This document shows positions 36,047 through 46,625 of a stretch of 64,000 nucleotides of DNA, piece by piece. Position 1 is the first letter of the stretch. The number at the start of each line of letters is the position of its first letter. The notes below the pieces were generated by a model that worked only from the letters and a program-made list of their open reading frames with translations, was not told the origin of the DNA and did not search any database. The stretch is from Stenotrophomonas beteli (GTDB taxonomy: Bacteria > Pseudomonadota > Gammaproteobacteria > Xanthomonadales > Xanthomonadaceae): assembly GCF_001431665.1 (NCBI RefSeq), contig NZ_LLXV01000057.1:1-64000 (forward strand). The letters are read 5' to 3'. The position numbers and the translations under genes were made by a program.

Positions 36047-36409
36047 ATGGACAAGTGGCTTCTTGTAGCAATGAGCGCTCTGGTGATGTCCGGATGCAGC
36101 GCCATGGGCGGTGACATGATCATCCGTGTTTCAGGGGCGTTGCCGGCAACCACCGACATGGCCGGGCGCGAGGACGCCTGTCAGCTGCACATGGTGTTCG
36201 CAGAGACCGGTGAACACCTGAATGCCAGAGAGATTCGGGGTGAATTCTCCACGACGATGATGGTTGTCTCAGCCCCGGCGCCGACGCACTACTTTTTCGT
36301 TGCTGACTGCACCGACGGTCGCAGCTTCAATTCCAGGACAATCAGCATCAGCAGCCGCCGCTCACACAGCAGAACTTTCGATCTTGGAACGCTTGGTGAA
36401 AGCCAGTGA
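36047..36409 (+). CDS. Small lipoprotein, function unknown
   Basis: The 120-residue protein has a lipoprotein signal (MDKWLLVAMSALVMSGCSAM; lipid-modified Cys expected at 17) and a Ser/Thr-rich beta-type remainder (STTMMVVSAPAPTHYFFVAD, then NSRTISISSRR). ATG 36047 follows GAGGAA at a good distance. It is the first of a run of small envelope genes. No family recognised. Confidence 0.75.
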   Translation: MDKWLLVAMSALVMSGCSAMGGDMIIRVSGALPATTDMAGREDACQLHMVFAETGEHLNAREIRGEFSTTMMVVSAPAPTHYFFVADCTDGRSFNSRTISISSRRSHSRTFDLGTLGESQ

Positions 36410-36782
36410 GCCTGGGGAAAAGTGTGGATAGAACCAGACTCTGGGAGATGGCCCTCTCAATAGCACATGCGGCCAGTGTCGAAGCGATGGTCCACTCCTG
36501 CAACAAGGCGTCGCCGTTCTGCCGACGTGTGAGATAGTGCTGGATTGCGTGGACGATACTTCTGCGTTCGAGTACTGCAAGGACTGCCTTTGTGAATCGT
36601 GCGTCGTCGGTTGAAGACAGATGCCTTGAAGTTCATACGAGAAGCTTGCCCTTCTCCTGCAATAGGATTTCTGAAGGCATGCAAACGCCAGTCACCGTGA
36701 AAGAGTTTGAGTGTAGCTGGAACGCCGACCGGTCGAGTTCTTCAGAACTGACGGTGGTACTTCCTTGAGTGCTCTGCGCACA

Positions 36783-37376
36783 ATGAAGCTGTCTATCCAT
36801 GTGGCCTGTTCCTGTCTCATTCTCGCGCTCGGAGCGCAGCGGGTCCACGCACGTCAGTTGCACGAATGCATCGTCGTTCCGCAAGCCACGGTCGTCACGG
36901 ACATGCCGGCTGGCCTGGACGAGTTCGAACAGCGTCTGTGGGAAGCAAATACAGGTCAGAGGGTGCGCAAGGGCTCGGACACCCTCCTTCTACTGCGTAT
37001 CTTCTCGGAGTCGCCGGGCGTGATCGATTCCCAGCATTACATCAAGATCACAGGCAGCCTGAAGCGATACATGCCTTCGGAGGAGGCGGTGCCGGAGGTA
37101 GTTGATGCAAGCTTGACCAGTGGAGGTGCGGGCTTCGCATACAAGGGAGACTACTGGTTGTCCGATTCAGCGGAGGTCGAACTACATAGGCCGCACGAGC
37201 GCGATAGCCGGATGGAAATCAAAGTGACGGCTGCCGGATGGAACAGTTATCGAAAAGAAGGCCGTTCCTTCTATCTCCAGTTCACCTGTCACCTCAAGGA
37301 CATCCCCGTCGAGAAGCTCAGTGCCTGGCAAGGCGGCAGCGGCAACCTCTGGCGATCCTTTGGACCGGCCAGATAA
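36783..37376 (+). CDS. Exported hypothetical protein, duplicated family member 1
   Basis: The start at 36783 (MKLSIHVACSCLILALGAQR) gives a signal peptide ending near VHARQ; a GTG/ATG further upstream is less likely. The mature part of about 170 residues ends VEKLSAWQGGSGNLWRSF. The protein at 38207-38842 has the same layout and a similar end (LGQLGAWEGVPASGDSF), so the two look like diverged duplicates. Each is paired with a small membrane protein. Function unknown. Confidence 0.7.
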   Translation: MKLSIHVACSCLILALGAQRVHARQLHECIVVPQATVVTDMPAGLDEFEQRLWEANTGQRVRKGSDTLLLLRIFSESPGVIDSQHYIKITGSLKRYMPSEEAVPEVVDASLTSGGAGFAYKGDYWLSDSAEVELHRPHERDSRMEIKVTAAGWNSYRKEGRSFYLQFTCHLKDIPVEKLSAWQGGSGNLWRSFGPAR

Positions 37377-37438
37377 CCGAGCGGATCAACCTTTACCCAC
37401 CGCTGGCTTGATTCGATGTATCTGGAACAATGCGATAA

Positions 37439-37621
37439 ATGAAGATCATCCACTGGCTCGGCATCGCGTTCCTTTGGATGCTTCCGTTGAACTTTCTTCT
37501 GCTGACGACTGCCAAGTTGATGTCTGGCAACGCGCTTGGGAACGAAGAACTCGTGGGCTTCGGCGTCGCCCTCTTTGGTCTGATGGCGGGAGGGATTCTC
37601 TATCGCCGCCGCCCTCGGTAG
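37439..37621 (+). CDS. Small membrane protein, duplicated pair member 1
   Basis: Sixty residues with two hydrophobic stretches: MKIIHWLGIAFLWMLPLNFL and GFGVALFGLMAGGILYRRRPR. Its layout matches the 67-residue protein at 37913, which also opens MKI, has an acidic loop and ends basic. It follows the exported protein by 62 bases. Function unknown. Confidence 0.6.
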   Translation: MKIIHWLGIAFLWMLPLNFLLLTTAKLMSGNALGNEELVGFGVALFGLMAGGILYRRRPR

Positions 37622-37912
37622 AGGCGCGTTCGTTCGACCGTGGTCCAGGTCCAGTGCTGAGAAAGCATTGACTGAGGGTCCTGGCACGGCAGCCTTGAAG
37701 AGTGGCGGAGCTCTCCGGGGCATCACGGAGCCAAGGCGGTCAGCATCATTTCTGACTGGACGACCGCTCGCGGCGGATTCAAAGGCACTGGGTACATCAT
37801 CCGCGGTAAGGCGACTGTGCGAGGTACTTATGGCACCGCGAAAAAGCAGGAAAAGAGATCCAGGAATGCCAGTCGTCCAGCACTGGTTTGTGCGATCGCG
37901 ATTTGGAGAGTG

Positions 37913-38116
37913 ATGAAGATTCTACTTTGGGTACCTGTTGTTGTATTTGCTTTGCTGTCATTGAGAGCAATCGCGTTCGTCGCCTATCAAGGGCTAAATG
38001 GAACTGCCCTCGAGGAAGAGGAAATCATTGTCGCGGGGATCGGATTGGTCTGCGGCTGGATCGCCTGGGTCATGCACAAGACTTTGATCAGGCCAGGTGG
38101 AAAGCCGAGACCCTGA
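37913..38116 (+). CDS. Small membrane protein, duplicated pair member 2
   Basis: Sixty-seven residues with two spans: MKILLWVPVVVFALLSLRAI, an acidic loop (TALEEEEIIV), then AGIGLVCGWIAWVM and a basic tail. It resembles the protein at 37439. The frame is open upstream to 37817, but the ATG at 37913 is preferred: the upstream residues are basic and unlike a membrane-protein start, and GGAGAG lies just before it. Confidence 0.6.
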   Translation: MKILLWVPVVVFALLSLRAIAFVAYQGLNGTALEEEEIIVAGIGLVCGWIAWVMHKTLIRPGGKPRP

Positions 38117-38206
38117 TTCTGAGCCGGTGGTTCCGGGGCGAGCTGGTCGGTGTCGACCGGCGTGGGTACGACGCGAGCGATGTAAGCATTCGCACCGCAC
38201 GAATAG

Positions 38207-38842
38207 ATGTTTCTGGGGAGCGGGACTGTGCGAACGAGGTTGTCGGTTGTGCTTGTTCTAGGCTTGAGCTGCAGCGGGTGCGCGTCGCTGCTTCCTGGCA
38301 GCCATAAGATCAGCGCCTTCTACGTGTCTGACGCCAACTCTGATGTGACTGCCTGCGAGAGGTCTGACCACAGGGAAATTTCACTTGCGTGCCACCGGAT
38401 TGTTGATGGCGACCATGTCGTAGTGGCATTGCGCGAGTACACAGCGACCAAGATTGAAAACGAAAGATACAGGAAGCTGACATTGATCCTTCCGCCGAAT
38501 CTGGCGGAGGGAGATGTCTTCAGTTTGACGGCGGGTGATATCAGGGCGTTCTACAGCACTGGCCTTAGCCTGAGACCTGGCAGCACTGGATGCTACGGAA
38601 AGGCAGTTTCAGGTGGCGTCGAGATCCTCAGGAAATCCAATGATCTGATGCAGCTTCGCATCAACGCGCGCTTTGATCTCGACAGCCCCGCGGGCTGGAA
38701 GGACCACTGCAGGATGCGCGAGCTCAGCTATGAACTGAATGCCATCCGGAGGCCGCTCGGCCAGCTGGGCGCATGGGAAGGCGTGCCAGCCTCTGGAGAT
38801 TCTTTTATCAGCGAGGGCAGCCCCGGTGGTGGTCTGCCTTAG
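38207..38842 (+). CDS. Lipoprotein hypothetical, duplicated family member 2
   Basis: The signal ends in a lipobox (VVLVLGLSCSGCASLLPG). The roughly 190-residue mature part contains SAFYVSDANSDVTACERSDH, LILPPNLAEGDVFSLTAGD and an end (PLGQLGAWEGVPASGDSF) that recalls the exported protein at 36783. ATG 38207 or GTG 38228 could start it. It is the last of four small envelope genes. No function recognised. Confidence 0.7.
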   Translation: MFLGSGTVRTRLSVVLVLGLSCSGCASLLPGSHKISAFYVSDANSDVTACERSDHREISLACHRIVDGDHVVVALREYTATKIENERYRKLTLILPPNLAEGDVFSLTAGDIRAFYSTGLSLRPGSTGCYGKAVSGGVEILRKSNDLMQLRINARFDLDSPAGWKDHCRMRELSYELNAIRRPLGQLGAWEGVPASGDSFISEGSPGGGLP

Positions 38843-38938
38843 GAGATAACACTAACCGCTCGCACCACAGCACAGGATCTCGGGGGCCTGCCCCATGACC
38901 CGGACAAGATGCTGAGAACGTCGAGTGACCAGCTTGCT

Positions 38939-39649
38939 TCACCCTCCCCCAAACAACTTCTGCGCACTCTGGAACAGGATCCAACTCGTCGCGATGAACT
39001 TGTCACCACCCTGCGGCCTGTTGCCACGATGGGTATGGGTAAACGCCGTCGGCGCGATCAACAGACTGCCGGTACGTGGCGCGATCTTCCGCCCCTGGAA
39101 CAGGAACTCGGTTTCCCCCTCTTCGAAGTCGTCATTGAGGTACAGCGTCCACAGCACGTGCCGGTGCAGGGTCTCGGCCTGCGCATCCTTCGGGTACAGC
39201 TCGCAGTGCCAGTACGGGTAGCCGCCCTCGCCCGCCGCATACCACTGCAGGTTGATCGCACCCGGGCGCAGGCAGGTGCGGGCCAGGTCGGCCAGCTGCT
39301 GCTGGGGCATGTCGGGGAAGTCCTCGGCAGACAGGCGTCGCGGTTGGCCGTTGCTGTCCTGGATCTGCAACATCAGCGGAGCGATCAACGCCTGTGGATA
39401 ACGGCGTAGATAAGTCAGCAGGCCGTTGAACACCGCAATCTGCAGCTGCTGGTCGACGTCCTGCCAGCCGTCCAGGCCACTGATGCGAAGATCCTTGCTG
39501 TGCTTGAGCTCGGGGAATACACCACTGCCCACGGCACCCGGCAGCAGGCCGCGCGTGGCACGCATGCGCTCGACGATCGCCGCGCAGACCTCGCTGGGGA
39601 CGGCGTTGTGGATGACTTCGATGAAATCGACCGGGCCCTGCTCGTGCAT
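38939..39649 (-). CDS. 2OG-Fe(II) dioxygenase family protein
   Basis: The 236-residue protein resembles 2-oxoglutarate/Fe(II) oxygenases of the double-stranded beta-helix fold. The candidate metal region is GGYPYWHCELYPKD, followed by WTLYLNDDFEEGETEFLFQG, and the distal His with 2OG-binding Arg is FTHTHRGNRPQGG. The substrate is unknown; related proteins hydroxylate proteins or small molecules. It is leftward, convergent with the small-gene run and 108 bases downstream of fbp in the same direction. Confidence 0.8.
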   Translation of the reverse strand: MHEQGPVDFIEVIHNAVPSEVCAAIVERMRATRGLLPGAVGSGVFPELKHSKDLRISGLDGWQDVDQQLQIAVFNGLLTYLRRYPQALIAPLMLQIQDSNGQPRRLSAEDFPDMPQQQLADLARTCLRPGAINLQWYAAGEGGYPYWHCELYPKDAQAETLHRHVLWTLYLNDDFEEGETEFLFQGRKIAPRTGSLLIAPTAFTHTHRGNRPQGGDKFIATSWILFQSAQKLFGGG

Positions 39650-39757
39650 GCGTGCATTCCTTAGGCGGCAACGGCTTGATGGTGCCGTTTGCCGCCCTCG
39701 GTGTCACCCCACGGTCATGTCATCGCGCTGCCATGACCGCTGTCAGGCGATAGGCCG

Positions 39758-40774
39758 TCAGCCCTGCGCCTCGTCGTGCGCGTGGTGGTAGCGAACGGCT
39801 TCGGATACTTCTTCGCGCGAGCCGAGGAACACCGGCACGCGCTGGTGCAGCTGGTCGGGCTGGATGTCGAGGATGCGCTCGCGGCCGGTCCAGGCGGCGC
39901 CGCCGGCCTGTTCGACCAGCAGGCCCATCGGGTTGGCTTCGTACATCAGGCGCAGCTTGCCGGCCTTGGACGGGTCCTTCCTGTCCCACGGGTAGATGAA
40001 GATGCCGCCGCGGGTCAGGATGCGGTGCACGTCGGCCACCATGCTGGCGATCCAGCGCATGTTGAAGTTCTTGCCGCGCGCGCCTTCCTTGCCCGCCAGC
40101 AGGTCGCCCACGTAGGCCTGCATCGGCGCTTCCCAGTGGCGCTGGTTGGACATGTTGATGGCGAATTCCTGGGTGGCCGCCGGAATCTGCATGTTCTCGG
40201 TGGTCAGCACGAACTCGCCCTTCTCGCGGTCCAGGGTGAAGGCGTGGGTGCCATGGCCGACGGTCAGCACCAGCTGGGTGCTGGGCCCGTAGATGCAGTA
40301 GCCGGCGGCGATCTGCTTGCTGCCCGGCTGCAGGAAGGCGTCATCGCCCGGCAGCTCGACGTTGGTCGGGCAACGCAGCACCGAGAAGATGGTGCCGACG
40401 GAGACGTTGACGTCGATGTTGGAGCTGCCATCGAGGGGATCGAACAGCAGCAGGAAATCGCCGCGCGGGTAGATGTCCGGCACCGGCTGGCTGTGGTCCA
40501 TTTCCTCCGAGGCGCACGCGGCGAGATGGCCACCCCAGGCGTTGGCCTCCAGCAGGATCTCGTTGCTGATGACGTCCAGCTTCTTCTGCGCTTCGCCCTG
40601 CACGTTGCCGGTGCCGGCGTCGCCGAGCACGCCACCGAGGGCGCCCTTGCTGACGGCGATGGAGATGCTGGTGCAGGCGCGGGCGACCACGGCGATCAGC
40701 TGGCGCAGGTCGGCATTGATGCGGCCGGCGTGCTGTTCCTGGATCAGGAAGCGGGTCAACGAAGTACGGGACAT
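39758..40774 (-). CDS. fbp: Fructose-1,6-bisphosphatase, class 1
   Basis: FBPase hydrolyses fructose 1,6-bisphosphate to fructose 6-phosphate, the committed gluconeogenic step in the cytosol. The product has 338 residues, normal for class 1. Landmarks are [20 protein letters not shown] at the start, the metal motif [58 protein letters not shown] and [10 protein letters not shown]. The ATG at 40774 is the family start; the long frame upstream of it is a G/C artefact. Confidence 0.96.
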   Translation of the reverse strand: MSRTSLTRFLIQEQHAGRINADLRQLIAVVARACTSISIAVSKGALGGVLGDAGTGNVQGEAQKKLDVISNEILLEANAWGGHLAACASEEMDHSQPVPDIYPRGDFLLLFDPLDGSSNIDVNVSVGTIFSVLRCPTNVELPGDDAFLQPGSKQIAAGYCIYGPSTQLVLTVGHGTHAFTLDREKGEFVLTTENMQIPAATQEFAINMSNQRHWEAPMQAYVGDLLAGKEGARGKNFNMRWIASMVADVHRILTRGGIFIYPWDRKDPSKAGKLRLMYEANPMGLLVEQAGGAAWTGRERILDIQPDQLHQRVPVFLGSREEVSEAVRYHHAHDEAQG

Positions 40775-40906
40775 GGGCGGGCAGGTCTCGGCAGCGGGAA
40801 AACGCCTATTGTCGCCCGTCTGGCGGGGGCGTGCGTGAGCGCGGGAAGGCGTAATCGTTTCCAGATGCGTTGCGCTCGTGGCGCCTTCCTTTCGTCGAGG
40901 CTCGTA

Positions 40907-41002
40907 GGAGGGGGAGGCGATGCAGGACACGCTGCAAGTACGTCCATGTAAGCTCGATGCCGCCATCCATGGCGACAACGGTCCTGCATCGCCTCCCCCT
41001 CC
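40907..41002. repeat. Long inverted repeat between fbp and tyrB
   Basis: Two perfect 22-bp arms (40907-40928 and 40981-41002; the left arm begins GGAGGGGGAGGCGATG) enclose a 52-base loop. It is a possible nonautonomous palindromic element or a strong RNA stem in the space between the two genes. Confidence 0.85.
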
Positions 41003-41054
41003 CACGCGCTTCAGGGTTCGCCGCGAGCGCGGAGGGTGTGGCAAAGGCAAAGCA

Positions 41055-41088
41055 GGAGGAAAAACAAAGGCGCCTTTCGGCGCCTTTG
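41055..41088 (-). terminator. Rho-independent terminator after tyrB
   Basis: CAAAGGCGCC (41065-41074) pairs with GGCGCCTTTG (41079-41088) around a four-base loop. Read leftward, the stem is followed by TTTTT, which terminates the leftward tyrB transcript. Confidence 0.88.
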
Positions 41089-41112
41089 TCTTCAAGCGAC
41101 TGCAGCGTTGTT

Positions 41113-42315
41113 TCAGCCCTTGGCGACGGTGGCCACGGCCTTGGCGACGTATTCCAGGTTGTTCTGGTTCAGCGCGGCCACGCAGATGCGGCCGGTGCCG
41201 ACGGCGTAGATGCCGAACTCGTCGCGCAGGCGCTCGACCTGCTCGCGGCTCAGGCCGGAGTAGGAGAACATGCCGGCCTGCTCGTTGATGAAACCGAACT
41301 GCGGCGCACCGGCTGCGGCCAACTTCTCGACCAGGCCCTGGCGCAGTGCATGGATGCGCTCGCGCATCTCGGTCAGCTCCTGCTCCCACATCGCGCGCAG
41401 TTCCGGATTGGTCAGCACGCCGGCCACCAGCGCAGCACCGTGGGTGGACGGGCTGGAGTAGATGGTGCGGATCACGCGCTTGACCTGCGACTGCACGGCC
41501 TTGGCGTCAGCGGCGGTCGGCGCCACCATCGACAGCGCACCCACGCGCTCGCCATACAGCGAGAACGACTTGGAGTACGAGTTGGCGACGATGAAGCTGT
41601 CGATGCCGGCTTCGGCGATGATGCGCACCGCTGCGCCGTCCTGCTCGATGCCCTTGTCGAAGCCCTGGTAGGCCATGTCGATGAAGGGGAACAGCTGCTT
41701 GTCCTTCAGCAGCTGGGCGACCTGCGTCCACTGGGTGACCGTGAGGTCGGCGCCGGTGGGGTTGTGGCAGCAGGCGTGCAGCAGCACCACGGTGCCCGCT
41801 TCCAGCTTGCCGAGGTCGGCCAGCATGCCGTCGAAATCAACGCCATGGGTGGTCGGGTCGAAATAGGTGTAATCCAGCACCTCGAAGCCGGCGGCGCTGA
41901 ACACGGCGCGGTGGTTTTCCCAGCTCGGGTTGCTCAGTGCAACGGTGGCGTGCGGCAGCAGCTTCTTCAGCACGTCGGCGCCGACGCGCAGCGCACCGCT
42001 GCCACCGACGGTCTGTGCGGTGGTGACGCGGCCGGCGGCCAGCAGCGGCGAGTCCTTGCCGAACACCAGCTCACGCGTGGCCTGCGTATAGGCCGGCAGG
42101 CCATCGATCGGCAGGTAGCCGCGCGGTTTGGCTTCGGCGGCAAGCTGCTGCTCGATCTGCTTGACGGCGCGCAGCAGCGGAATGCGGCCGCTCTCGTCGT
42201 AGTAGATGCCCACACCCAGGTTGACCTTGGTCGGGCGGCTGTCGGCGTTGTACGCCTCGGTCAGGCCCAGGATCGGGTCGCCTGGGACCAGTTCCACGTT
42301 TGCAAAGAAGGACAC
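41113..42315 (-). CDS. tyrB: Aromatic/aspartate aminotransferase
   Basis: This PLP-dependent class I aminotransferase interconverts aromatic amino acids or aspartate with 2-oxo acids. The 400-residue product starts at GTG 42315 ([20 protein letters not shown]), the standard start of this subfamily; no nearby ATG fits. Motifs seen are [55 protein letters not shown] and the PLP Lys in [20 protein letters not shown]. aspC is an alternative name. It is divergent from a TonB-receptor gene 171 bases away. Confidence 0.93.
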   Translation of the reverse strand: MSFFANVELVPGDPILGLTEAYNADSRPTKVNLGVGIYYDESGRIPLLRAVKQIEQQLAAEAKPRGYLPIDGLPAYTQATRELVFGKDSPLLAAGRVTTAQTVGGSGALRVGADVLKKLLPHATVALSNPSWENHRAVFSAAGFEVLDYTYFDPTTHGVDFDGMLADLGKLEAGTVVLLHACCHNPTGADLTVTQWTQVAQLLKDKQLFPFIDMAYQGFDKGIEQDGAAVRIIAEAGIDSFIVANSYSKSFSLYGERVGALSMVAPTAADAKAVQSQVKRVIRTIYSSPSTHGAALVAGVLTNPELRAMWEQELTEMRERIHALRQGLVEKLAAAGAPQFGFINEQAGMFSYSGLSREQVERLRDEFGIYAVGTGRICVAALNQNNLEYVAKAVATVAKG

Positions 42316-42486
42316 GGCGGTACTCGTTCGGTAGACGGAAAGGGGGAGGAAGTGCGCTACGCGGCTTGCGGCCGTTCGGCCGGAAACAGCCCATCGTAAC
42401 AAAGCCTGCCGGGGCTGGCCGCCGCCATCGTCATCCGCGGCCCCGTACCATGGCGTGCGTTGCCGCCCGATCCATCAACCTGAATC

Positions 42487-44577
42487 ATGAATCCTGCCGC
42501 GCGTCGTCCCTCCCTGCCGCTGATCGCCGTGCTGCTGTGGCCCTGGCCGGCGCTGGCCGAACCGCCTGCTACGGCCCTGCCCGCCGTGCAGGTGCAGGCC
42601 GCACGCGTGCCCGGCATCGACCCGTTCGCGTTGCCGGCCAGCCAGGATACGGTCTGGATCGATGCCGGACGCGCCGGGGCCAATGCCCAGCTGCCGGAGG
42701 CACTGGCCGGGGTGCCGGGGCTGCTGGCGCGCGACCGGCAGAACTTCGCCCAGGACACCCAGCTGTCGATCCGCGGCTTCGGCGCGCGCTCCACCTTCGG
42801 CGTGCGTGGAGTGCGGGTGCTGGTCGATGGAGTGCCCGCCACCATGCCCGATGGCCAAGGCCAGCTGTCGCACGCCAGCCTGCTGGGCGCCGAGCGTATC
42901 GAGGTGCTGCGCGGGCCGTTCTCCGCGCTGTACGGCAATTCCTCCGGGGGCGTGCTGCAGGTGTGGAGTGCACAGGGCCAGGCCGATGATCCGTGGCGGC
43001 TGCGGCTCAACGCCGGTGCCGACACTACGCTCAGCATCGGAGCGCAACTGAAGGGTGCAGGCCGTGCGCTGGACTACAACATTGCCGCGAACCACTTCCG
43101 TACCGATGGCTGGCGCGACCACAGCCGTGCGCGCCGTGAATCGCTCAATGCGCGCATCGGCGGCGAGCTGGGCGGTGGCCGGCTCGAGCTGCTGCTCAAT
43201 GCACTGGATGCCCCGGACGCGCAGGACCCGCTGGGGCTGACCCGCGCCCAGGTGGCGGCCGACCCGCGCCAGGCCACCGCCGTCGCGCACCAGTACAACA
43301 CCCGCAAATCGGTGCGGCAGCAGCAGGCCGGCCTGCGCTGGAGCCGCGAAACCGGCACGCAGCGCTGGCAGGTGATGGGCTATGCCGGCCAGCGCACGGT
43401 GAGCCAGTACCTGCCGATCCCGCCGGGCGCGCAGGCCAACCCGCTGCACGCCGGTGGCGTGATCGACCTGGACGCCGGCTACGGTGGGCTGGATGCGCGC
43501 TGGGGCTGGCACGGTGATCTTGCCGGTCGCCCGCTGGACCTGGTGGCCGGGCTCAGCGCCGACCGCCAGCGCCAGCATCGCACCGGCTACGAGAACTTCG
43601 TGGGCAGCACGCTGGGCGTGCGTGGAGGCCTGCGCCGCGACCAGATCGATACCGTGCAGAACGTGGATCAGTTCGCGCAGGCATGGTGGCAGTGGAGCCC
43701 GCGCTGGTCGCTGCTGGCGGGCGTGCGCCACAGTACCGTGCGATTCGAATCGGATGACCGCTACATCACCGGCCGCAACCCGGACGACAGTGGCCACCGC
43801 CGCTACCAGGCCACCACGCCGGTGGCGGGCATCAGCTTCGAGGCGAGCCCGCAGTGGCGGCTGCACGCCGCTGTAGGTCGTGGCTTCGAGACCCCCACCT
43901 TCAACGAACTGGGCTATCGCGCCGACGGCCAGGCCGGGCTGGCGCTGGATCTGGCCGCCGCCCGCAGCCACAGCGTGGAGGCCGGCAGCAAATGGCACGC
44001 GCAGGACGGAACCCAGCTGGATGTCAGCGTGTTCCGTGCAGATACCGACGACGAGCTGGCCGTTGCCAGCAACATCGGCGGCCGCAGCACCTACCGCAAC
44101 ATCGGCCGCACCCGCCGCCAGGGCGTGGAACTGCAGTACCGCCAGCCGCTGGCCGAGCAGCTGGAACTGCAGCTGGCCTGGACCTGGCTGCAGGCGCAGG
44201 TGCGCTCGCCCTACCTGACCGCGAACAACACGGTGGCTGCGGGCAGCCGCCTCCCCGGCGTGCCCCGCCAGCAGGGCTTTGCCCGGCTGCAGTGGACGCC
44301 GGCCGACTGGCAGTGGGCGCTGGAGGCCATCGCCAGCAGCGATACCGTGGTCAACGATGTGGCCACCGAGCGCGCGCCGGGCTTTGCCTTGCTGCACTTG
44401 GAAGGTGGGCGCCGCTGGACGCTGCCGGGCGGGGAACTGCGCGCGTTCGCGCGGCTGGAGAACGTGCTGGACCAGGCCTACATCGGCTCGGTGATCGTCA
44501 ACGACGGCAATGGCCGTTACTACGAGCCGGGGCCGGGACGGCGGGCCAGCGTCGGGCTGCAGTGGTCGTGGCGCTGA
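42487..44577 (+). CDS. TonB-dependent outer-membrane receptor
   Basis: This is a 696-residue TonB-dependent receptor with a signal peptide (MNPAARRPSLPLIAVLLWPW, ending ALA). The plug domain has LSIRGFGARSTFGVRGVRVL and IEVLRGPFSALYGNSSGGVL, and the beta barrel ends in an aromatic residue (SVGLQWSWR). No N-terminal signalling extension, so it is a plain transporter, powered by ExbB/ExbD/TonB. The substrate is unknown; siderophores, copper or other metal complexes are possibilities. A SMAG-type repeat lies directly after the gene. Confidence 0.92.
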   Translation: MNPAARRPSLPLIAVLLWPWPALAEPPATALPAVQVQAARVPGIDPFALPASQDTVWIDAGRAGANAQLPEALAGVPGLLARDRQNFAQDTQLSIRGFGARSTFGVRGVRVLVDGVPATMPDGQGQLSHASLLGAERIEVLRGPFSALYGNSSGGVLQVWSAQGQADDPWRLRLNAGADTTLSIGAQLKGAGRALDYNIAANHFRTDGWRDHSRARRESLNARIGGELGGGRLELLLNALDAPDAQDPLGLTRAQVAADPRQATAVAHQYNTRKSVRQQQAGLRWSRETGTQRWQVMGYAGQRTVSQYLPIPPGAQANPLHAGGVIDLDAGYGGLDARWGWHGDLAGRPLDLVAGLSADRQRQHRTGYENFVGSTLGVRGGLRRDQIDTVQNVDQFAQAWWQWSPRWSLLAGVRHSTVRFESDDRYITGRNPDDSGHRRYQATTPVAGISFEASPQWRLHAAVGRGFETPTFNELGYRADGQAGLALDLAAARSHSVEAGSKWHAQDGTQLDVSVFRADTDDELAVASNIGGRSTYRNIGRTRRQGVELQYRQPLAEQLELQLAWTWLQAQVRSPYLTANNTVAAGSRLPGVPRQQGFARLQWTPADWQWALEAIASSDTVVNDVATERAPGFALLHLEGGRRWTLPGGELRAFARLENVLDQAYIGSVIVNDGNGRYYEPGPGRRASVGLQWSWR

Positions 44578-44581
44578 AGGA

Positions 44582-44652
44582 GTAGTGCCGGCCGCTGGCC
44601 GGCATCGCTTCGTGCAGGACGCCAGAAGGCTGCCGGCCAGCAGGCGGCACGA
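44582..44652. repeat. SMAG-type GTAG palindromic repeat
   Basis: A GTAG-headed palindrome (GTAGTGCCGGCCGCTGG, 44582-44604) is followed by a degenerate opposite copy (TGCCGGCCAGCAGGCGGCAC, 44631-44650). This is the form of the Stenotrophomonas GTAG REP family and supports the genus. Confidence 0.75.
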
Positions 44653-44656
44653 CCGG

Positions 44657-45545
<889 letters not shown>

Positions 45546-45583
45546 TGCAGAGGTTCGGTATGCGCGCTGGGATGTCCTGTGGT

Positions 45584-45606
45584 TGCCGGCCAGCGGCCGG
45601 CACTAC
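45584..45606. repeat. SMAG-type palindromic repeat before ku
   Basis: TGCCGGCCAGCGGCCGGCAC followed by TAC is the GTAG palindrome in inverse orientation. Confidence 0.72.
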
Positions 45607-45701
45607 CGCATCTGCGTAGAACCCACCTGCACGGCACCGACACGGCTGATTTACACCGCCGGATTGAAGCTGGGCGTCCCTGCCCCGTCACAGGTGTCCC
45701 C

Positions 45702-46622
45702 ATGGCCCGCCCCATCTGGACCGGTACGCTGTCGTTCGGCCTGCTCAACGTGCCGGTGTCGCTGATGTCCGGCGAACGAAAAGTCGATCTGCAGTTCCGC
45801 ATGCTCGATTCGCGCGATCGCAAACCGATCCGCTTCGAGCGCGTCAACGCCGATACCGGCGAGGAAGTGCCCTGGAAAGACATCGTCAAAGCCTACGAGT
45901 ACGACAAGGGCAGTTACGTTGTGCTGGAGGAAGGTGATATCCGCTCGGCCGCGCCGGAAAGCCACGAAGCGGTGGAAGTGGAATCGTTCGTGGATGCGGC
46001 GCAGATCGACCCGCGCTACTACGAGAAGCCGTACCTGCTGGTACCCGGCAAGAAGGCCGAGAAGGGCTATGTGCTGCTGCGCGAAACGCTGCGCAGCACC
46101 GGCAAGGTGGGCATCGCGCGGGTGGTGGTGCGCACGCGTGAATACCTGTGCGCGGTGATGCCGCATGAGGACGCGCTGGTGCTGATGATCCTGCGCTATC
46201 CGCAGGAACTGGTGGATCCTGAGGACTACAAGCTGCCCACCGGCAAGCTGTCCGACTACCGCATCACCAGCAAGGAAACGGCGATGGCCGAACAGCTGAT
46301 CGAGTCGATGGCCGGCGACTGGGATCCGTCGCAGTACCACGATGAATTCCGCGAGCGCCTGCAGCAGGTGCTGAACAAGCGCATCAAGTCCAAGGGCGGC
46401 ACCACCCGGGTGGAGGATGAGCCGGCGCCGCGTGAGGATGCCAGTACCAATGTGGTCGATTTCATGGCACTGCTGCAGAAGAGCCTGGATGCGAACAAGC
46501 GCACGCCGGCGAAGAAGGCCGCGACGCGCAAGGCAGCCGCAAAGTCGACAGCAAAGAAGGCCGCAAAGAAGACAACGAAGAAAGCTGCAAAGAAGTCCGC
46601 ACCCCGGCGCAAGGCAGGTTGA
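45702..46622 (+). CDS. ku: Ku protein of nonhomologous end joining
   Basis: Bacterial Ku is a homodimeric ring that binds DNA double-strand ends and recruits LigD. The 306-residue protein has the Ku core at about 1-255: MARPIWTGTLSFGLLNVPVS, YEYDKGSYVVLEEGDI, KPYLLVPGKKAEKGYVLLRE, RVVVRTREYLCAVMP and MILRYPQELVDP. A Lys/Ala-rich tail of about 40 residues follows (KKAAKKTTKKAAKKSAPRRK), a known DNA-contacting extension. ligD follows after three bases, so the pair is translationally linked. Confidence 0.97.
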   Translation: MARPIWTGTLSFGLLNVPVSLMSGERKVDLQFRMLDSRDRKPIRFERVNADTGEEVPWKDIVKAYEYDKGSYVVLEEGDIRSAAPESHEAVEVESFVDAAQIDPRYYEKPYLLVPGKKAEKGYVLLRETLRSTGKVGIARVVVRTREYLCAVMPHEDALVLMILRYPQELVDPEDYKLPTGKLSDYRITSKETAMAEQLIESMAGDWDPSQYHDEFRERLQQVLNKRIKSKGGTTRVEDEPAPREDASTNVVDFMALLQKSLDANKRTPAKKAATRKAAAKSTAKKAAKKTTKKAAKKSAPRRKAG

Positions 46623-46625
46623 GCC

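Noticed and set aside
40775-41389. N-terminal extension of fbp to 41389
   Set aside because: It would read through tyrB and the tyrB terminator; the normal family start is at 40774.
40870-42399. 509-codon plus-strand frame opposite tyrB
   Set aside because: Shadow frame; tyrB on the minus strand has all aminotransferase motifs.
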